Origin: JAIBJN01 sp963802795
Lineage (GTDB): Bacteria > Actinomycetota > Thermoleophilia > Gaiellales > Gaiellaceae
Length of the DNA: 64,000 nucleotides
Direction of reading: 5' to 3'
NCBI GenBank assembly: GCA_963802795.1
Contig: CAWDJV010000005.1
Span: forward strand, 868,001 to 932,000
Both the position numbers and the translations under genes were made by a program. This document shows, piece by piece, positions 8,004-16,261 of this stretch (position 1 is its first letter; each line of letters starts with the position of its first letter). The notes beneath the pieces are model-generated. The model was given only the letters and a program-made list of their open reading frames with translations. It did not search any database and was not told the DNA's origin.

Positions 8004-9399
8004 ATGACGACCCCGATCTTCACCACCCAGGAGGACGCCGGCGTCGGCGCTCTCCGCACCGTCCTCGACGGGGAGCTCGTGCTTCCGGCACGACCCCGAC
8101 TGGAACGCAGCGCGCCTGGCCTGGAACCTCGCCGCCGACCAACGACCCGTGGCCATCGTGTTCGCGGAGTCGGCTGACGATGTCGTCGCCGTCGTCGACC
8201 ACGCCCGGGCGAACGGCCTGCACGTGGCGACGCAGGGCACCGGCCACTTCGCCACGACTCTCCACTCCCTCGAGGACACCATCCTTCTCAAGACCCCGCG
8301 CCTGCGCGACGTCGAGATCGACCCCGACACGCGCCGAGCCCGGGTCGAGGCCGGCGTCCTCTGGGAGGAGGTCGCACTCGCAGCCGCCGAGCACGGCCTG
8401 GCCGCGCTGGCCGGCTCGGCTGGGGACGTAGGCGTCGTCGGCTACACCCTCGGCGGCGGCCTCGGCTGGCTCGCCCGCCGCTACGGCCTCGCCGCGAACA
8501 GCGTCGTTGCCGTCGAGCTCGTGACCGCCGACGGCCGTCTCGTCCGCGCCGATCGCGACAACGAGGCCGACCTCTTCTGGGCCGTCCGCGGCGGCGGCGG
8601 GAGCTTCGGCATCGTCACAGCGCTCGAGTTCGCGCTCTATCCGGTGTCGGAGGTCTACGCGGGTGCGCTCTTCTTCCCGTACGAGCGCGCCGCCGAGATC
8701 CTCGAGGCCTGGCGCACGTGGGTCGGCGGCACGCCGAACGAGCTGACCTCTGTCGGCCGTCTGATGCAGTTCCCCCCGATGCCGCAGGTCCCCGAGCCGG
8801 TGCGCGGCAAGTCGTTCGCCATCGTCGAGGCCGCGTTCATCGGCAGCGAGGAAGACGGTGCCGAGCTCCTCCGGCCCCTCCGCGAGCTCGGGCCCGCAAT
8901 GGACACCTTCGCCGTCATCCCGGTGCAGGAGCTTCGCTTCCTGCACATGGACCCGCCCGAGCCCGTTCCCGCCGCGGGCGATGGGATGAACCTCGCGGAC
9001 GTCACGCCCGAGACGATCGACGCCCTCGTCGCGGTCGCCGGCCCGGGCTCCGGATCGCCGCTCCTCTCGGTCGAGCTTCGTCAGCTCGGCGGTGCCGTGG
9101 CCGAGGGCTCCCCCGACCAGGGCGCCGTCGGCTCGTTCGATGCCGGCTTCGCCCTCTTCGGCATCGGGATGGCTCCGAATCCCGAGATGAAGGCCGTCGT
9201 CGATTCGCACGTCGCCGCCCTCAAGGAGGCGCTCGCTCCCTGGAGCGCCGACCGCGGCTACTTCAACTTCGCCGACCGCCTCATGGACGGCGAGACGCTC
9301 TACCCGCCGGAGACCTACCGCCGGCTCCAGGCCGTCAAGACGGCGGTCGACCCGGAGGAGCTCTTCCGGGCCAGCCATCCGATCAGACCGCTCGCGTAG
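8004..9399 (+). CDS. FAD-binding oxidoreductase (BBE/6-hydroxynicotine oxidase-like), frameshifted
   Basis: This FAD-dependent oxidase has a PCMH-type FAD domain (residues about 30-200: GTGHFA with the His that usually carries FAD, then GYTLGGGLGWLARRYGLAAN, VRGGGGSFGIV) and a C-terminal berberine-bridge-like segment (YFNFADR...YRRLQAVKTAVDPEELF). The cysteine used for a second flavin link is not seen. An ATG at 8004 with a GGAGGAGAA site opens the gene, but the frame breaks at about 8087-8088. Removing one G joins the start to the long downstream frame and restores a normal N-terminus (LVLPHDPDWNAARLAWN). Translation from the later ATG at 8149 would lose that part. The substrate is unknown. 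Confidence 0.82.
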
Positions 9400-9421
9400 C
9401 TCTACCCACCACGCTCCCCGC

Positions 9422-9451
9422 GACGAAGGCCCGCCACAGCGGGCCTTCGTC
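9422..9451 (+). terminator. Rho-independent terminator, 13-bp perfect stem
   Basis: The arms at 9422-9434 and 9439-9451 pair perfectly around a CACA loop (GACGAAGGCCCGC and its complement). It lies 22 bases after the FAD oxidoreductase and before the next gene. The following T-tract is weak, as is usual in high-GC genomes. Confidence 0.75.
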
Positions 9452-9463
9452 TACCTTGGCGCC

Positions 9464-10180
9464 GTGCGCCTGACGCTCGTCCGCAACGCGACGCTCCTCC
9501 TCGATCTCGACGGGCGCCGCATCCTCGTCGAGCCGGCGCTGGACGACGCCGGAGCCCGCCCTCCGGTCGAGGACTCGCCCAACCCGCGCCGCAACCCGCT
9601 CGTGCCGCTGCCGATTGCCGCGGAGGAGGTGGTGCGGGCGCTCGACGCAGTGATCGTGACCCACCTCCACCGGGACCACTTCGACGACACGGGTGCGCGG
9701 CTCCTCCCGCGCGACGTGCCCGTCTTCTGCCAGCCGGAGGACGAGGAGCGCCTTCTCGGGCTCGGCCTCGACGCCAGGCCGGTCGAGAGCACGTTGGACT
9801 GGGACGGCCTGCGGATCGTCCGAACGGGAGGGAAGCACGGGACGGACGACGAGGTCGCCCGGGCCCTCGCGCCGGTGAGCGGCTTCGTCCTCGGCGACCT
9901 CTACGTCGCGGGAGACACCGTCTGGTGCGGGGAGGTCGAGGAGGCCCTCGAGCGCCACCGGCCACGCGTCGCGGTGGTGAACGGGAGCGGCGCGCGCTTC
10001 GTCGGGAGCGGCCCGCTCGTGATGACGTGCGAGGACGTCCGGGAGGTCGCGGCCCGCGTCCCCACGGTCGTCGTCGTCCATCTCGAGGCGATCGACCACT
10101 GCCTGGAGACGAGGGCGGAGGTGCGGGCGGCAGTTCCCGGCGCCCTCGTGCCCGAGGACGGCGAGACGCTGGAGCTCTAG
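9464..10180 (+). CDS. Metallo-beta-lactamase-fold hydrolase
   Basis: This 238-residue protein of the UlaG-like/YcjI-like branch has THLHRDHFDD (HxHxDH metal motif, near residue 66), GDLYVAGDTVWCG (metal-bridging Asp) and a late HLEAIDHC supplying the last His. It starts with GTG at 9464. It would act on a small ester or phosphoester in the cytoplasm; no substrate can be named. It lies alone between a terminator and a convergent channel gene whose reading frame stays open through it on the other strand. Confidence 0.82.
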   Translation: MRLTLVRNATLLLDLDGRRILVEPALDDAGARPPVEDSPNPRRNPLVPLPIAAEEVVRALDAVIVTHLHRDHFDDTGARLLPRDVPVFCQPEDEERLLGLGLDARPVESTLDWDGLRIVRTGGKHGTDDEVARALAPVSGFVLGDLYVAGDTVWCGEVEEALERHRPRVAVVNGSGARFVGSGPLVMTCEDVREVAARVPTVVVVHLEAIDHCLETRAEVRAAVPGALVPEDGETLEL

Positions 10181-10615
10181 GTTCGGGCGGCGCTCGCCGA
10201 GCGCCGCCTCGATGCGGGCGAGCGTCTCCTCGATCTCGTCGAACCTGACATCGCGCGCGCGGTCCGACTCGGCGCCGAGCCGCCGGCGCGCGGCCTCGAC
10301 GAAGACTGCCGTGATGGACGCGGTCACGACCGTCAGAAACCCGATCCCGCTGATCATGACGACCGTTGCGATCAGACGACCCCAGACGGTCGTCGGCGTG
10401 ATGTCGCCGTAGCCCACGGTCGTGACGGTCTGGACCGCCCACCAGAACCCGAGCCAGACGTTCGGGAAGTCCTCCCGGTCGACGAGCCACATGGCGACGC
10501 CGGACACCAGCGTCACGCCCAGGGTAACCAGTGCGATCGCCTGGCCGGCCCGCCGCGCCGTCAGCGCGCGGTGGCTGAGACGGTGGGCGAGAGGACTCGT
10601 TTCCCGGGAAGGCAC
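10177..10615 (-). CDS. Two-helix potassium-type ion channel, 3' end probably frameshifted
   Basis: This small channel has two transmembrane helices and the filter TVGYGD (in VQTVTTVGYGDITP), followed by a second helix and a cytoplasmic coiled coil (RFDEIEETLARIEAALGERRP) of the kind that tetramerises bacterial channels. The frame as read has no stop until 9383, running antisense through the metallo-hydrolase gene in a non-conserved Arg-rich stretch. A TAG at 10177-10179 sits one base out of frame exactly where the coiled coil should end, so a one-base insertion just upstream is the simplest reading, giving about 145 residues. The start is a GTG with a poor ribosome site. The ion specificity is inferred from the filter. 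Confidence 0.7.
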
Positions 10616-10664
10616 GACCCCTAGTTCGCGCGAGGCCGTGCCTGCCCTTCCCAGCGCGTGTGAG

Positions 10665-11103
10665 CTAGTACCCCGGCTCCCTCTCCCAGTTCACGACCAG
10701 CTGGTAGATGATGATGAAGTCGAGCGTAATGATGAGCACCGACCAGAGCGGATACGTGCTCATCCACGCGATCTGGCCGATCGCGTTCACAATCGCGAAG
10801 ACGACGGCCGATCCAACGGGCCCACCCGGCGCCTCTGAACAGGCCCAGCCCGGCGAGGATCATGACGATCCCGATGATGAGGTGAATCCAGCCCCAGGCG
10901 GTGAAGTCCCAGACGATGAGACCCTGCTCGCCCACCGTCAGCGCCTCGTCGTTGAAGAGCGCCGTCAGGCCCCAGATGGCGTTGAAGGTACCGACGATGA
11001 CGAGCATGATCCCGACGAAGGCCGCCCAGCCGGTCGGCGCCGCCCTGCCGATTCCGCCGGTGTCCAGCTGTGTGCGTGTCGCTTGCGTCCGGGGGTCTGT
11101 CAT
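10665..11103 (-). CDS. DUF7144-like four-helix membrane protein, frameshifted
   Basis: This is a membrane protein of about 145 residues. The first part reads GWAAFVGIMLVIVGTFNAIWG, an acidic loop, VWDFTAWGWIHLIIGIVMILAG and GAGWARWIG; the second part, in the next frame, continues AVVFAIVNAIGQIAWM and TYPLWSVLIITLDFIIIYQLVV. One extra base at 10808-10809 separates the two halves; joined, they give the standard four-helix family protein common in Actinobacteria. ATG at 11103 has AAGGAGG 9 bases upstream, and the stop is the TAG at 10665. The function is unknown. Confidence 0.75.
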
Positions 11104-11180
11104 CAGGCCATTCCTCCTTGTGAGCTCCGAGGTGCCCAGATTGTGGCAAGGCCTACGGACGGGCCGGTACGCTCGCGGCG

Positions 11181-11903
11181 GTGGCCGAACGCTCCGACAC
11201 GCTCGTCTTCGTCCCGGCCTGGAACGAGGAGCAGAACCTCCCTGCCGTTCTCGACGAGCTCGCCGCGGGGCTGCCCGGGGTCGACCTGCTCGTCGTCGAC
11301 GACGGTTCCACTGACGGGACCGCCCGGGTCGCCCGGGAGCACGGCGCCGAGGTCCTGAGCTTCGGGGAGAACCGGGGCCTTCCCTTCGGGGTGGCGGCGG
11401 GGTACGAGTATGCCGCCGAAAAGGGGTACGCATACTGCGGGCGGGTGGACGCCGACGGCCAGCATCCGGTCGCGGAGCTCACGCGCCTCCTCGAGCGCGT
11501 TCGCGCGGGAGACTGCGACGTCGCAGTCGGCTCCCGTTTCGTCTCCGGGGACGGCTACGAGCCGGACCGCTACCGGCCCAGCCCCGCCCGGGTCGTCGGG
11601 ACGTCGCTCCTCCGGCGGGCGATGGGCGTCGCGCTCGGGCGCCCCTTCGGGGACGCGACGAGCGGGATGTACGCGGTGAACGCGAAGGCGATGCCGATCC
11701 TCTCGGAGCCGTACGGGACAGGGGCGCCGGAGGTCGAGGGCCTGCTCCGCCTCCGCGACGCGGGGCTCCGCGTGGAGGAGGTCCCGGTCGACATGCGCCA
11801 GCGCGCGAGCGGCGAGTCGAAGCTCGCCGGCAAGAAGGCGGTGCTCCTCGTCCTCACCGTGATCGGAACGCTGCTCGCCTACCGGCGCGTGCGGCGGCAC
11901 TGA
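11181..11903 (+). CDS. Family 2 glycosyltransferase (DPM1/polyprenyl-type)
   Basis: This 240-residue GT-A fold enzyme has the N-terminal VPAWNEEQNL and VVDDGSTDGT nucleotide-sugar motifs, VDADGQHP as the metal-binding DxD region, and a GSRFVSGDGY segment typical of dolichyl-phosphate-mannose-synthase-like enzymes. The C-terminus has one hydrophobic stretch (AVLLVLTVIGTLLA) that could associate with the membrane. It probably transfers a sugar to a polyprenyl phosphate or another envelope lipid. It starts with GTG at 11181. It is divergent from the DUF7144-like gene and stands alone; the acceptor is unknown. Confidence 0.85.
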   Translation: MAERSDTLVFVPAWNEEQNLPAVLDELAAGLPGVDLLVVDDGSTDGTARVAREHGAEVLSFGENRGLPFGVAAGYEYAAEKGYAYCGRVDADGQHPVAELTRLLERVRAGDCDVAVGSRFVSGDGYEPDRYRPSPARVVGTSLLRRAMGVALGRPFGDATSGMYAVNAKAMPILSEPYGTGAPEVEGLLRLRDAGLRVEEVPVDMRQRASGESKLAGKKAVLLVLTVIGTLLAYRRVRRH

Positions 11904-11953
11904 GCACGCACGCCGGCCGCGTGGCCCGGACGTGGTCTGGTAGCGTCTTACAT

Positions 11954-11966
11954 ATGTCTTTGACAT
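11954..11966. promoter_or_regulatory. Candidate PadR operator
   Basis: ATGTCTTTGACAT is an inverted repeat (ATGTC-TTT-GACAT) 10 bases before the PadR start, within an AT-rich patch. PadR proteins commonly bind ATGT/ACAT half-sites, though usually with a longer spacer. Autoregulation is inferred. Confidence 0.4.
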
Positions 11967-11976
11967 CTAAGGCCTC

Positions 11977-12375
11977 ATGAGGGGTCACCGGGGGCGCAGG
12001 GCGCGCTGCCGCTCCTCGTCCGGCCCCGGCCACTGGTCGGTGCGCGCGCGCGTGGAGCGCTTCGTCGAGCCGGCGGTCCTGCTCCTGCTCCGAGAGCGGC
12101 CGATGCACGGCTACGAGTTGCTCGAGCGGATCCCCGAGCTGGCCGGCGACGACGCCCGCGTCGACGTCGGCAACCTCTATCGGGCCTTGCGAGCGCTCGA
12201 GCGGGACGGGATCGTCGCCTCGGAGTGGGACGCTGACCTGCCGGGGCCCGCCAAGCGCACCTACGAGCTGACCGAGGAGGGCGAGCGGCTGCTCGACCGC
12301 TGGGCGGCGGCACTGCGCGGCGTCCAGCACGTCGTCGGCGACTTCCTTCTCCGTTACGACCAGGGAGGGAGGTGA
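11977..12375 (+). CDS. PadR-family transcriptional regulator
   Basis: This 132-residue winged-helix protein has MHGYELLERI near residue 43, NLYRALRALERDGIV and an AKRTYELTEEGERLLDRW wing, diagnostic of PadR. The first 20 or so residues are Arg-rich and poorly conserved, so the true start could be later. There is little leader sequence between the operator candidate and the ATG. The next small gene begins 3 bases after its stop, so the two form one unit. The ligand and targets cannot be told from sequence. Confidence 0.88.
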   Translation: MRGHRGRRARCRSSSGPGHWSVRARVERFVEPAVLLLLRERPMHGYELLERIPELAGDDARVDVGNLYRALRALERDGIVASEWDADLPGPAKRTYELTEEGERLLDRWAAALRGVQHVVGDFLLRYDQGGR

Positions 12376-12378
12376 GAC

Positions 12379-12567
12379 ATGCACGGACGCAGGCACCACG
12401 GCGGCTGGCGGTTCGGCCCGGGTTTCCGGCGCCGCCGTTTTCCCGACCGCGAGCAGTGGCTCGACTGGCTCGAGGAGTACCAGCGCGACCTCGAACAGGA
12501 GGTCGCCGATGTCGCCGAGGTCATCAGGCACCTGAAGGACGGGCCGTCGGAGACCGCGACCGCCTAA
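12379..12567 (+). CDS. Small protein coupled to PadR
   Basis: This 62-residue protein has a GGGAGG ribosome site 9 bases before its ATG, inside the end of padR. The N-terminal third is rich in His, Gly and Arg (HGRRHHGGWRFGPGF); the rest is a predicted amphipathic coiled coil (LDWLEEYQRDLEQEVADVAEVIRHL). PadR genes are often followed by a small helical partner of this type. It may be an effector or target of the regulator; the function is unknown. Confidence 0.65.
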   Translation: MHGRRHHGGWRFGPGFRRRRFPDREQWLDWLEEYQRDLEQEVADVAEVIRHLKDGPSETATA

Positions 12568-12629
12568 GAGCTCAGGCGACGAGGCCGAGCGCTTCCCTGC
12601 GTCGAGTCTGACGGCTACGATTCGGCGCA

Positions 12630-13316
12630 ATGGGAAGCTTCGGCCTCTACTTCCTGTTCCTGATCCCCCCGCTGGTCATCGGCCTGGCCGTCCAGTGGTG
12701 GCTCAAGAAGACCTTCGCCGAGCAGGCCAAGGTCGAGGTCATGAACGGCATGACCGGCGCGCAGATCGCCCGCGCCGTCCTCGACGCCAACGGCCTCAAC
12801 GAGGTGCCGGTGAACGAGTCGCCCGGCGGGCCGCTCTCGGACCACTACGACCCCAGGAAGCGCGGGGTGTACCTCTCGCAGCCGGTGTTCGCGGGCGATT
12901 CCGTCAGCTCGTCGGCGGTCGCGGCCCACGAGGTCGGCCACGCGATCCAGCACGCGCAGGGCTACGCCCCGATGAAGTTCCGCTCGGCGCTGTTCCCCGC
13001 GGTCGCGTTCTCGTCGAGCATCTGGATGTGGCTGCTCATAATCGGGCTCCTGCTCCAGCTCTCGGGCCTGCTGCTGATCGCGATCGTCCTCTACGCGCTC
13101 GCCGTCCTCTTCCACTTCGTGACGCTGCCCGTCGAGTTCGACGCCTCGCGCCGTGCCGGCATCCAGCTCCGCGAGCTCGGTCTCGTCACCTCGGGCGAGG
13201 GCGCGGGCGTGAAGAAGGTTCTGAACGCGGCCGCGCTCACGTACGTCGCCGGCGCGCTCGCGGCGCTCACGCAGCTCCTCTACTTCGTCCTCATCTTTCT
13301 CGGCAGCCGAGACTAG
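12630..13316 (+). CDS. Membrane zinc metallopeptidase (YugP-like)
   Basis: This 228-residue integral membrane protein has the zinc-protease motif HEVGH at residues 100-104, in AVAAHEVGHAIQHAQGY, and a downstream Glu in EFDASRRA that can be the third ligand. An N-terminal helix (about 5-22) and several C-terminal helices (about 125-165 and 205-226) anchor it. This matches the YugP/Zn-peptidase-2 family, found widely in bacteria with unknown substrates. It lies convergent with the modC gene, 6 bases away. Confidence 0.88.
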   Translation: MGSFGLYFLFLIPPLVIGLAVQWWLKKTFAEQAKVEVMNGMTGAQIARAVLDANGLNEVPVNESPGGPLSDHYDPRKRGVYLSQPVFAGDSVSSSAVAAHEVGHAIQHAQGYAPMKFRSALFPAVAFSSSIWMWLLIIGLLLQLSGLLLIAIVLYALAVLFHFVTLPVEFDASRRAGIQLRELGLVTSGEGAGVKKVLNAAALTYVAGALAALTQLLYFVLIFLGSRD

Positions 13317-13322
13317 ACGGCG

Positions 13323-14354
13323 CTAGCCGAGCGGGACGAGGCGCGTCCCGGCGGCCTTGAACGTCGCGACGACCGGCTCTCCGACGCGCAGGCGAAGCCG
13401 CTCGGCCGAGGCTGCGGTGATCTCCGCGGTCACCGGGCCGATCCGCACGCGGACGCGGTTCGCGACGGGGATCATGCTCCCGATCGGCGCCAGCACGTGA
13501 TTCTGGGCGGAGTCCACCGGCATCTCGCGGGCCACGGCGATCTCCCACGGGTAGACGACCGCGCCGACGGTGCCCTCGAGCCGGTCGGTCGAGAAGATCC
13601 GGGTGCCGTCGTCCAGCACGACCTCGGTGAGCTCGTTGCCGCCGTCGCGGGCACTGCCGCGGAGGAGGTTTCCGCCCGTGAAGTCGGCCACGAACGGGCT
13701 CGCCGGCGCCGCGACGAGCTCGGTCGGGGTGCCGACCTGCACCAGCCGTCCCTCGACGATGACGCCCACGCGCTCGGCGAGCGCCGCTGCGTCCTGGAAG
13801 TCGTGGGTGACGAGCAGCGTGGGGAGCTGGAGCCGGCCGAGGAGCCCCTGCAGCTCCGCGCGCACGCGCCCGCGCGTATGCGTGTCGAGGGCCGCGAGCG
13901 GCTCGTCGAAGAGCAGGACGGAGGGGTCGCGGGCGAGCGCGCGCGCGAGCGCGACCCTTTGGCGCTCGCCGCCGGAGAGCTCCTCGGGGCGCGCGTGCCG
14001 CAGCTGCGAGATGCCGAGCAGTTCGAGCAGCTCGCCGACACGGGCACGCCCGCCGTAGGCGACGTTCTGCTCCACGGTCATGTGCGGAAAGAGCGCGTAC
14101 TCCTGGAAGACGAGCCCGACCGAGCGCTCCTCGGGAGGCACGTCGATCTTCTGCTCGGAGTCGAACCAGGGCCGTTCTCCGAGCATGATGCGCCCGCGTT
14201 CCGGCCGGACGAGCCCGGCAATCGCGCGGAGGACGGTCGTCTTCCCTGCACCCGAAGGCCCGACGAGCGCGATCGTCCCTGCGCCGACCGAAAGCGCTAG
14301 CTCGAGGCGGAAGGAGCGGAGCGGATGAGCGATGTCGACGTCAAGCGCGTCCAT
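13323..14354 (-). CDS. modC: Molybdate ABC transporter ATPase
   Basis: This 343-residue ATPase energises molybdate uptake. It has Walker A GPSGAGKTT, signature LSGGERQR, Walker B VLLFDEP, the H-loop THD, and a C-terminal TOBE/Mop domain (about 280-343: VRVRIGPVTAEITAASAERLRLRVGEPVVATFKA) that binds oxyanion. The start at 14354 lies 58 bases inside the 3' end of modB, so the genes overlap and are likely coupled. It is the last gene of the regulator-modA-modB-modC operon. Confidence 0.92.
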   Translation of the reverse strand: MDALDVDIAHPLRSFRLELALSVGAGTIALVGPSGAGKTTVLRAIAGLVRPERGRIMLGERPWFDSEQKIDVPPEERSVGLVFQEYALFPHMTVEQNVAYGGRARVGELLELLGISQLRHARPEELSGGERQRVALARALARDPSVLLFDEPLAALDTHTRGRVRAELQGLLGRLQLPTLLVTHDFQDAAALAERVGVIVEGRLVQVGTPTELVAAPASPFVADFTGGNLLRGSARDGGNELTEVVLDDGTRIFSTDRLEGTVGAVVYPWEIAVAREMPVDSAQNHVLAPIGSMIPVANRVRVRIGPVTAEITAASAERLRLRVGEPVVATFKAAGTRLVPLG

Positions 14355-15121
14355 GAGGGGAGGAGCTTCACAGTGATGAGGACGGTCAGGCTCAGGACGA
14401 CGAGCAGCGCGCCGATCGCGATGGCCACGTCCCGGTCGAGGTCGAGCTGGGCGTAGATGGCGAGCGGGAGCGTCTGCGTGACGCCCTGGAAGCTTCCCGC
14501 GAACATGATCGTCGCCCCGAACTCGCCGGTTCCGCGCGCCCACGCGAGCGCCGAGCCGGCCCCGAGCCCGGGCGCCGCGAGGGGCAGAGCGATGCGCCTG
14601 AACGTGCGCGCGGGGCTCGCGCCGAGCGTCCGGGAGGCGTCCATGAGCGAGCGGTCGAGCGTCTCGAACGCCGCGATCCCCTGGCGGATGTAGAAGGGCG
14701 CCGCAACGAAGGTGACCGCGAGGACGACCGCGACTTGCGTGAAGGCGATCTCGATGCCGAGGACTTCGAGCGTCTCGCCTAGAAGCCCGCGCCGGCCGAA
14801 GAGCGCCAGGAGCCCGATGCCTGCGACCGCCGGCGGCAGCACGAGCGGAAGCTCGACGAGCGCGACGAGGAGGTCCCGGCCGCGGAAGCGCCGGGTCCCC
14901 AGGAAGTACGCCGCCGGGGTGCCGACGAGAAGGATGAAGACGTGCGCGATCAGGCCCGTCTTGAGCGTGACCCAGAGCGCGTCGAGCGCGACGTCGCTCC
15001 CGAGGGCCTCCAGGATGGCCCGCGGAGAGATGCGGAGGAAGAGCGCGAGCATCGGCAGCACGAGGAAGGCGAGCGCGACGCCGGCCGCCACCGCGAGCAG
15101 GACGTCGAAGGCCCGTCTCAC
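14297..15121 (-). CDS. modB: Molybdate ABC transporter permease
   Basis: This 274-residue permease has about six helices and the EAA loop region SLMDASRTLGASPARTFRRIALPLAAPGL, where the ATPase docks. GTG at 15121 overlaps the modA stop as GTGA. The upstream frame is open but antisense to nothing conserved, so the short start is preferred. It forms the membrane channel of the ModABC importer. Confidence 0.92.
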   Translation of the reverse strand: MRRAFDVLLAVAAGVALAFLVLPMLALFLRISPRAILEALGSDVALDALWVTLKTGLIAHVFILLVGTPAAYFLGTRRFRGRDLLVALVELPLVLPPAVAGIGLLALFGRRGLLGETLEVLGIEIAFTQVAVVLAVTFVAAPFYIRQGIAAFETLDRSLMDASRTLGASPARTFRRIALPLAAPGLGAGSALAWARGTGEFGATIMFAGSFQGVTQTLPLAIYAQLDLDRDVAIAIGALLVVLSLTVLITVKLLPSWTRLTSTSLIRSAPSASS

Positions 15122-15852
15122 GGCGGGCCGAAACCGGCGTCCGCGAGCGCCGCCTGCCCGTCCTCCCCGAGGACGAGCTCGACGAAGGACTGGGCCGCCT
15201 CGGCGCTCTCCGAGGCCGCAACCACGGCGATCGGATACTCGACGACCGCCTGCGCCTCCTCGGGAAGGTCGATCGTCTCCACGTCGTCCCCTGCCGCGAG
15301 CGCGTCGGTCGCGTAGACGAAGCCCGCGTCGGCGTCGCCGGACACGACCTTGCCGACGACGCCCTTCACGTCCTCCTCGTTCGAGACGACGCTGTCGAGC
15401 ACGTCGGTCGCGCCCATGTTCTCGAGGACGGTTCGCGTGTAGTCGCCGATCGGCACGCCCTCGGCGCCGACGACGAGGTTGACGTCCTCGCCCCGGAGAT
15501 CCTCCACCGATTGGATCCCCGCCGGGTTGCCGGAAGGGACGATGACGACGAGCTTGTTCGTGGCGAAGATCTGCGGCTCCTCGACGAGGCCCTCCTCGAA
15601 GAGCTCGTCGGGGTAGCGAGGGCTGGCGGCCGCGTAGACGTCGGCGGGCCCGCCCTCGCGGATCTGGGTCGCCAGCTCGTCCGAGCCGGCGAAGTTGAAC
15701 GTGACCTCGGGGGCGATCTCCTCGAAGACCTCGGTCAGGGAGGCCGCCGCGAAGACCGTCAGCCCCTCGAGGTCGCTTCCCGAGCTGTCGCTGTCTCCGC
15801 CGCACGAGGCGGCGAGCAGGACGGCGGCGGCGAGCCAGGCAAGCCGTCTCAC
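15118..15852 (-). CDS. modA: Molybdate-binding lipoprotein
   Basis: This 244-residue periplasmic-type binding protein is made as a lipoprotein: the signal sequence ends in LAASC with the lipidated Cys at residue 17. The mature part has LTVFAAASLTEVF, FAGSDELATQI and GPADVYAAAS, the oxyanion-binding loops of the ModA family, and a late VYATDALAA segment. It starts with GTG overlapping the regulator's stop. It captures molybdate or tungstate outside the membrane for ModBC. Confidence 0.92.
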   Translation of the reverse strand: MRRLAWLAAAVLLAASCGGDSDSSGSDLEGLTVFAAASLTEVFEEIAPEVTFNFAGSDELATQIREGGPADVYAAASPRYPDELFEEGLVEEPQIFATNKLVVIVPSGNPAGIQSVEDLRGEDVNLVVGAEGVPIGDYTRTVLENMGATDVLDSVVSNEEDVKGVVGKVVSGDADAGFVYATDALAAGDDVETIDLPEEAQAVVEYPIAVVAASESAEAAQSFVELVLGEDGQAALADAGFGPP

Positions 15853-16226
15853 CGCTCGACCATCACGGAGGTCGCCTTGACGAGCGCGGTTGCCTCCTGT
15901 CCGGCGGCGAGCTCGAGCTGCTCCGCGGCCTCGCGCGTGATGACCGCGACGACGCGCGCCGGCTCGGTCGTCTCGAGCTCAACCTGCGCGAGCAGGCCTT
16001 CGATGCGAACCTCGCGAATCCGCCCGCGGAAGCGGTTGCGCGCCGAGAGGTCGTGCGGCTCGGGCCGCCCTCGCAGCCGTTCCACCTCGGAAGCCGGGAC
16101 GATCCGTCGGTTGCGGTCGTCCCGCCGGGTGCGGATCCGGCCCTGGCGATCCCAGCGGCGGAGCGTGTCGAGGCTGATCCCGAGCGCCCGCGCCGCCTCA
16201 CTCGCCGGCAAGGCTTTCCTAGGCAC
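15849..16226 (-). CDS. HTH-Mop molybdate-responsive regulator
   Basis: This 125-residue protein joins an N-terminal MerR/excisionase-like helix-turn-helix (about 6-55: ASEAARALGISLDTLRRWDRQGRI) to a C-terminal Mop/TOBE domain (about 60-125: FRGRIREVRIEGLLAQVELET...EATALVKATSVMVER) that binds molybdate. It is the first gene of the mod operon, with a GTGA overlap to modA, so it likely senses molybdate and represses the operon. Unlike ModE it has a MerR-type rather than winged-helix DNA-binding part and a single Mop domain. Confidence 0.88.
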   Translation of the reverse strand: MPRKALPASEAARALGISLDTLRRWDRQGRIRTRRDDRNRRIVPASEVERLRGRPEPHDLSARNRFRGRIREVRIEGLLAQVELETTEPARVVAVITREAAEQLELAAGQEATALVKATSVMVER

Positions 16227-16237
16227 TGCCTAGGCAC
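16218..16237. promoter_or_regulatory. Candidate molybdate operator: CCTAGGCAC direct repeat, 11-bp period
   Basis: CCTAGGCAC occurs at 16218-16226 and 16229-16237, an exact repeat one helical turn apart. The second copy lies in TGCCTAGGCA, itself a perfect palindrome. The array covers the regulator's GTG start codon, ideal for autorepression by the HTH-Mop protein. It also lies 24 bases before the divergent dioxygenase gene. The repeat is seen; the role is inferred. Confidence 0.5.
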
Positions 16238-16261
16238 TCTACCACGGGAACGGGCGGGCGT

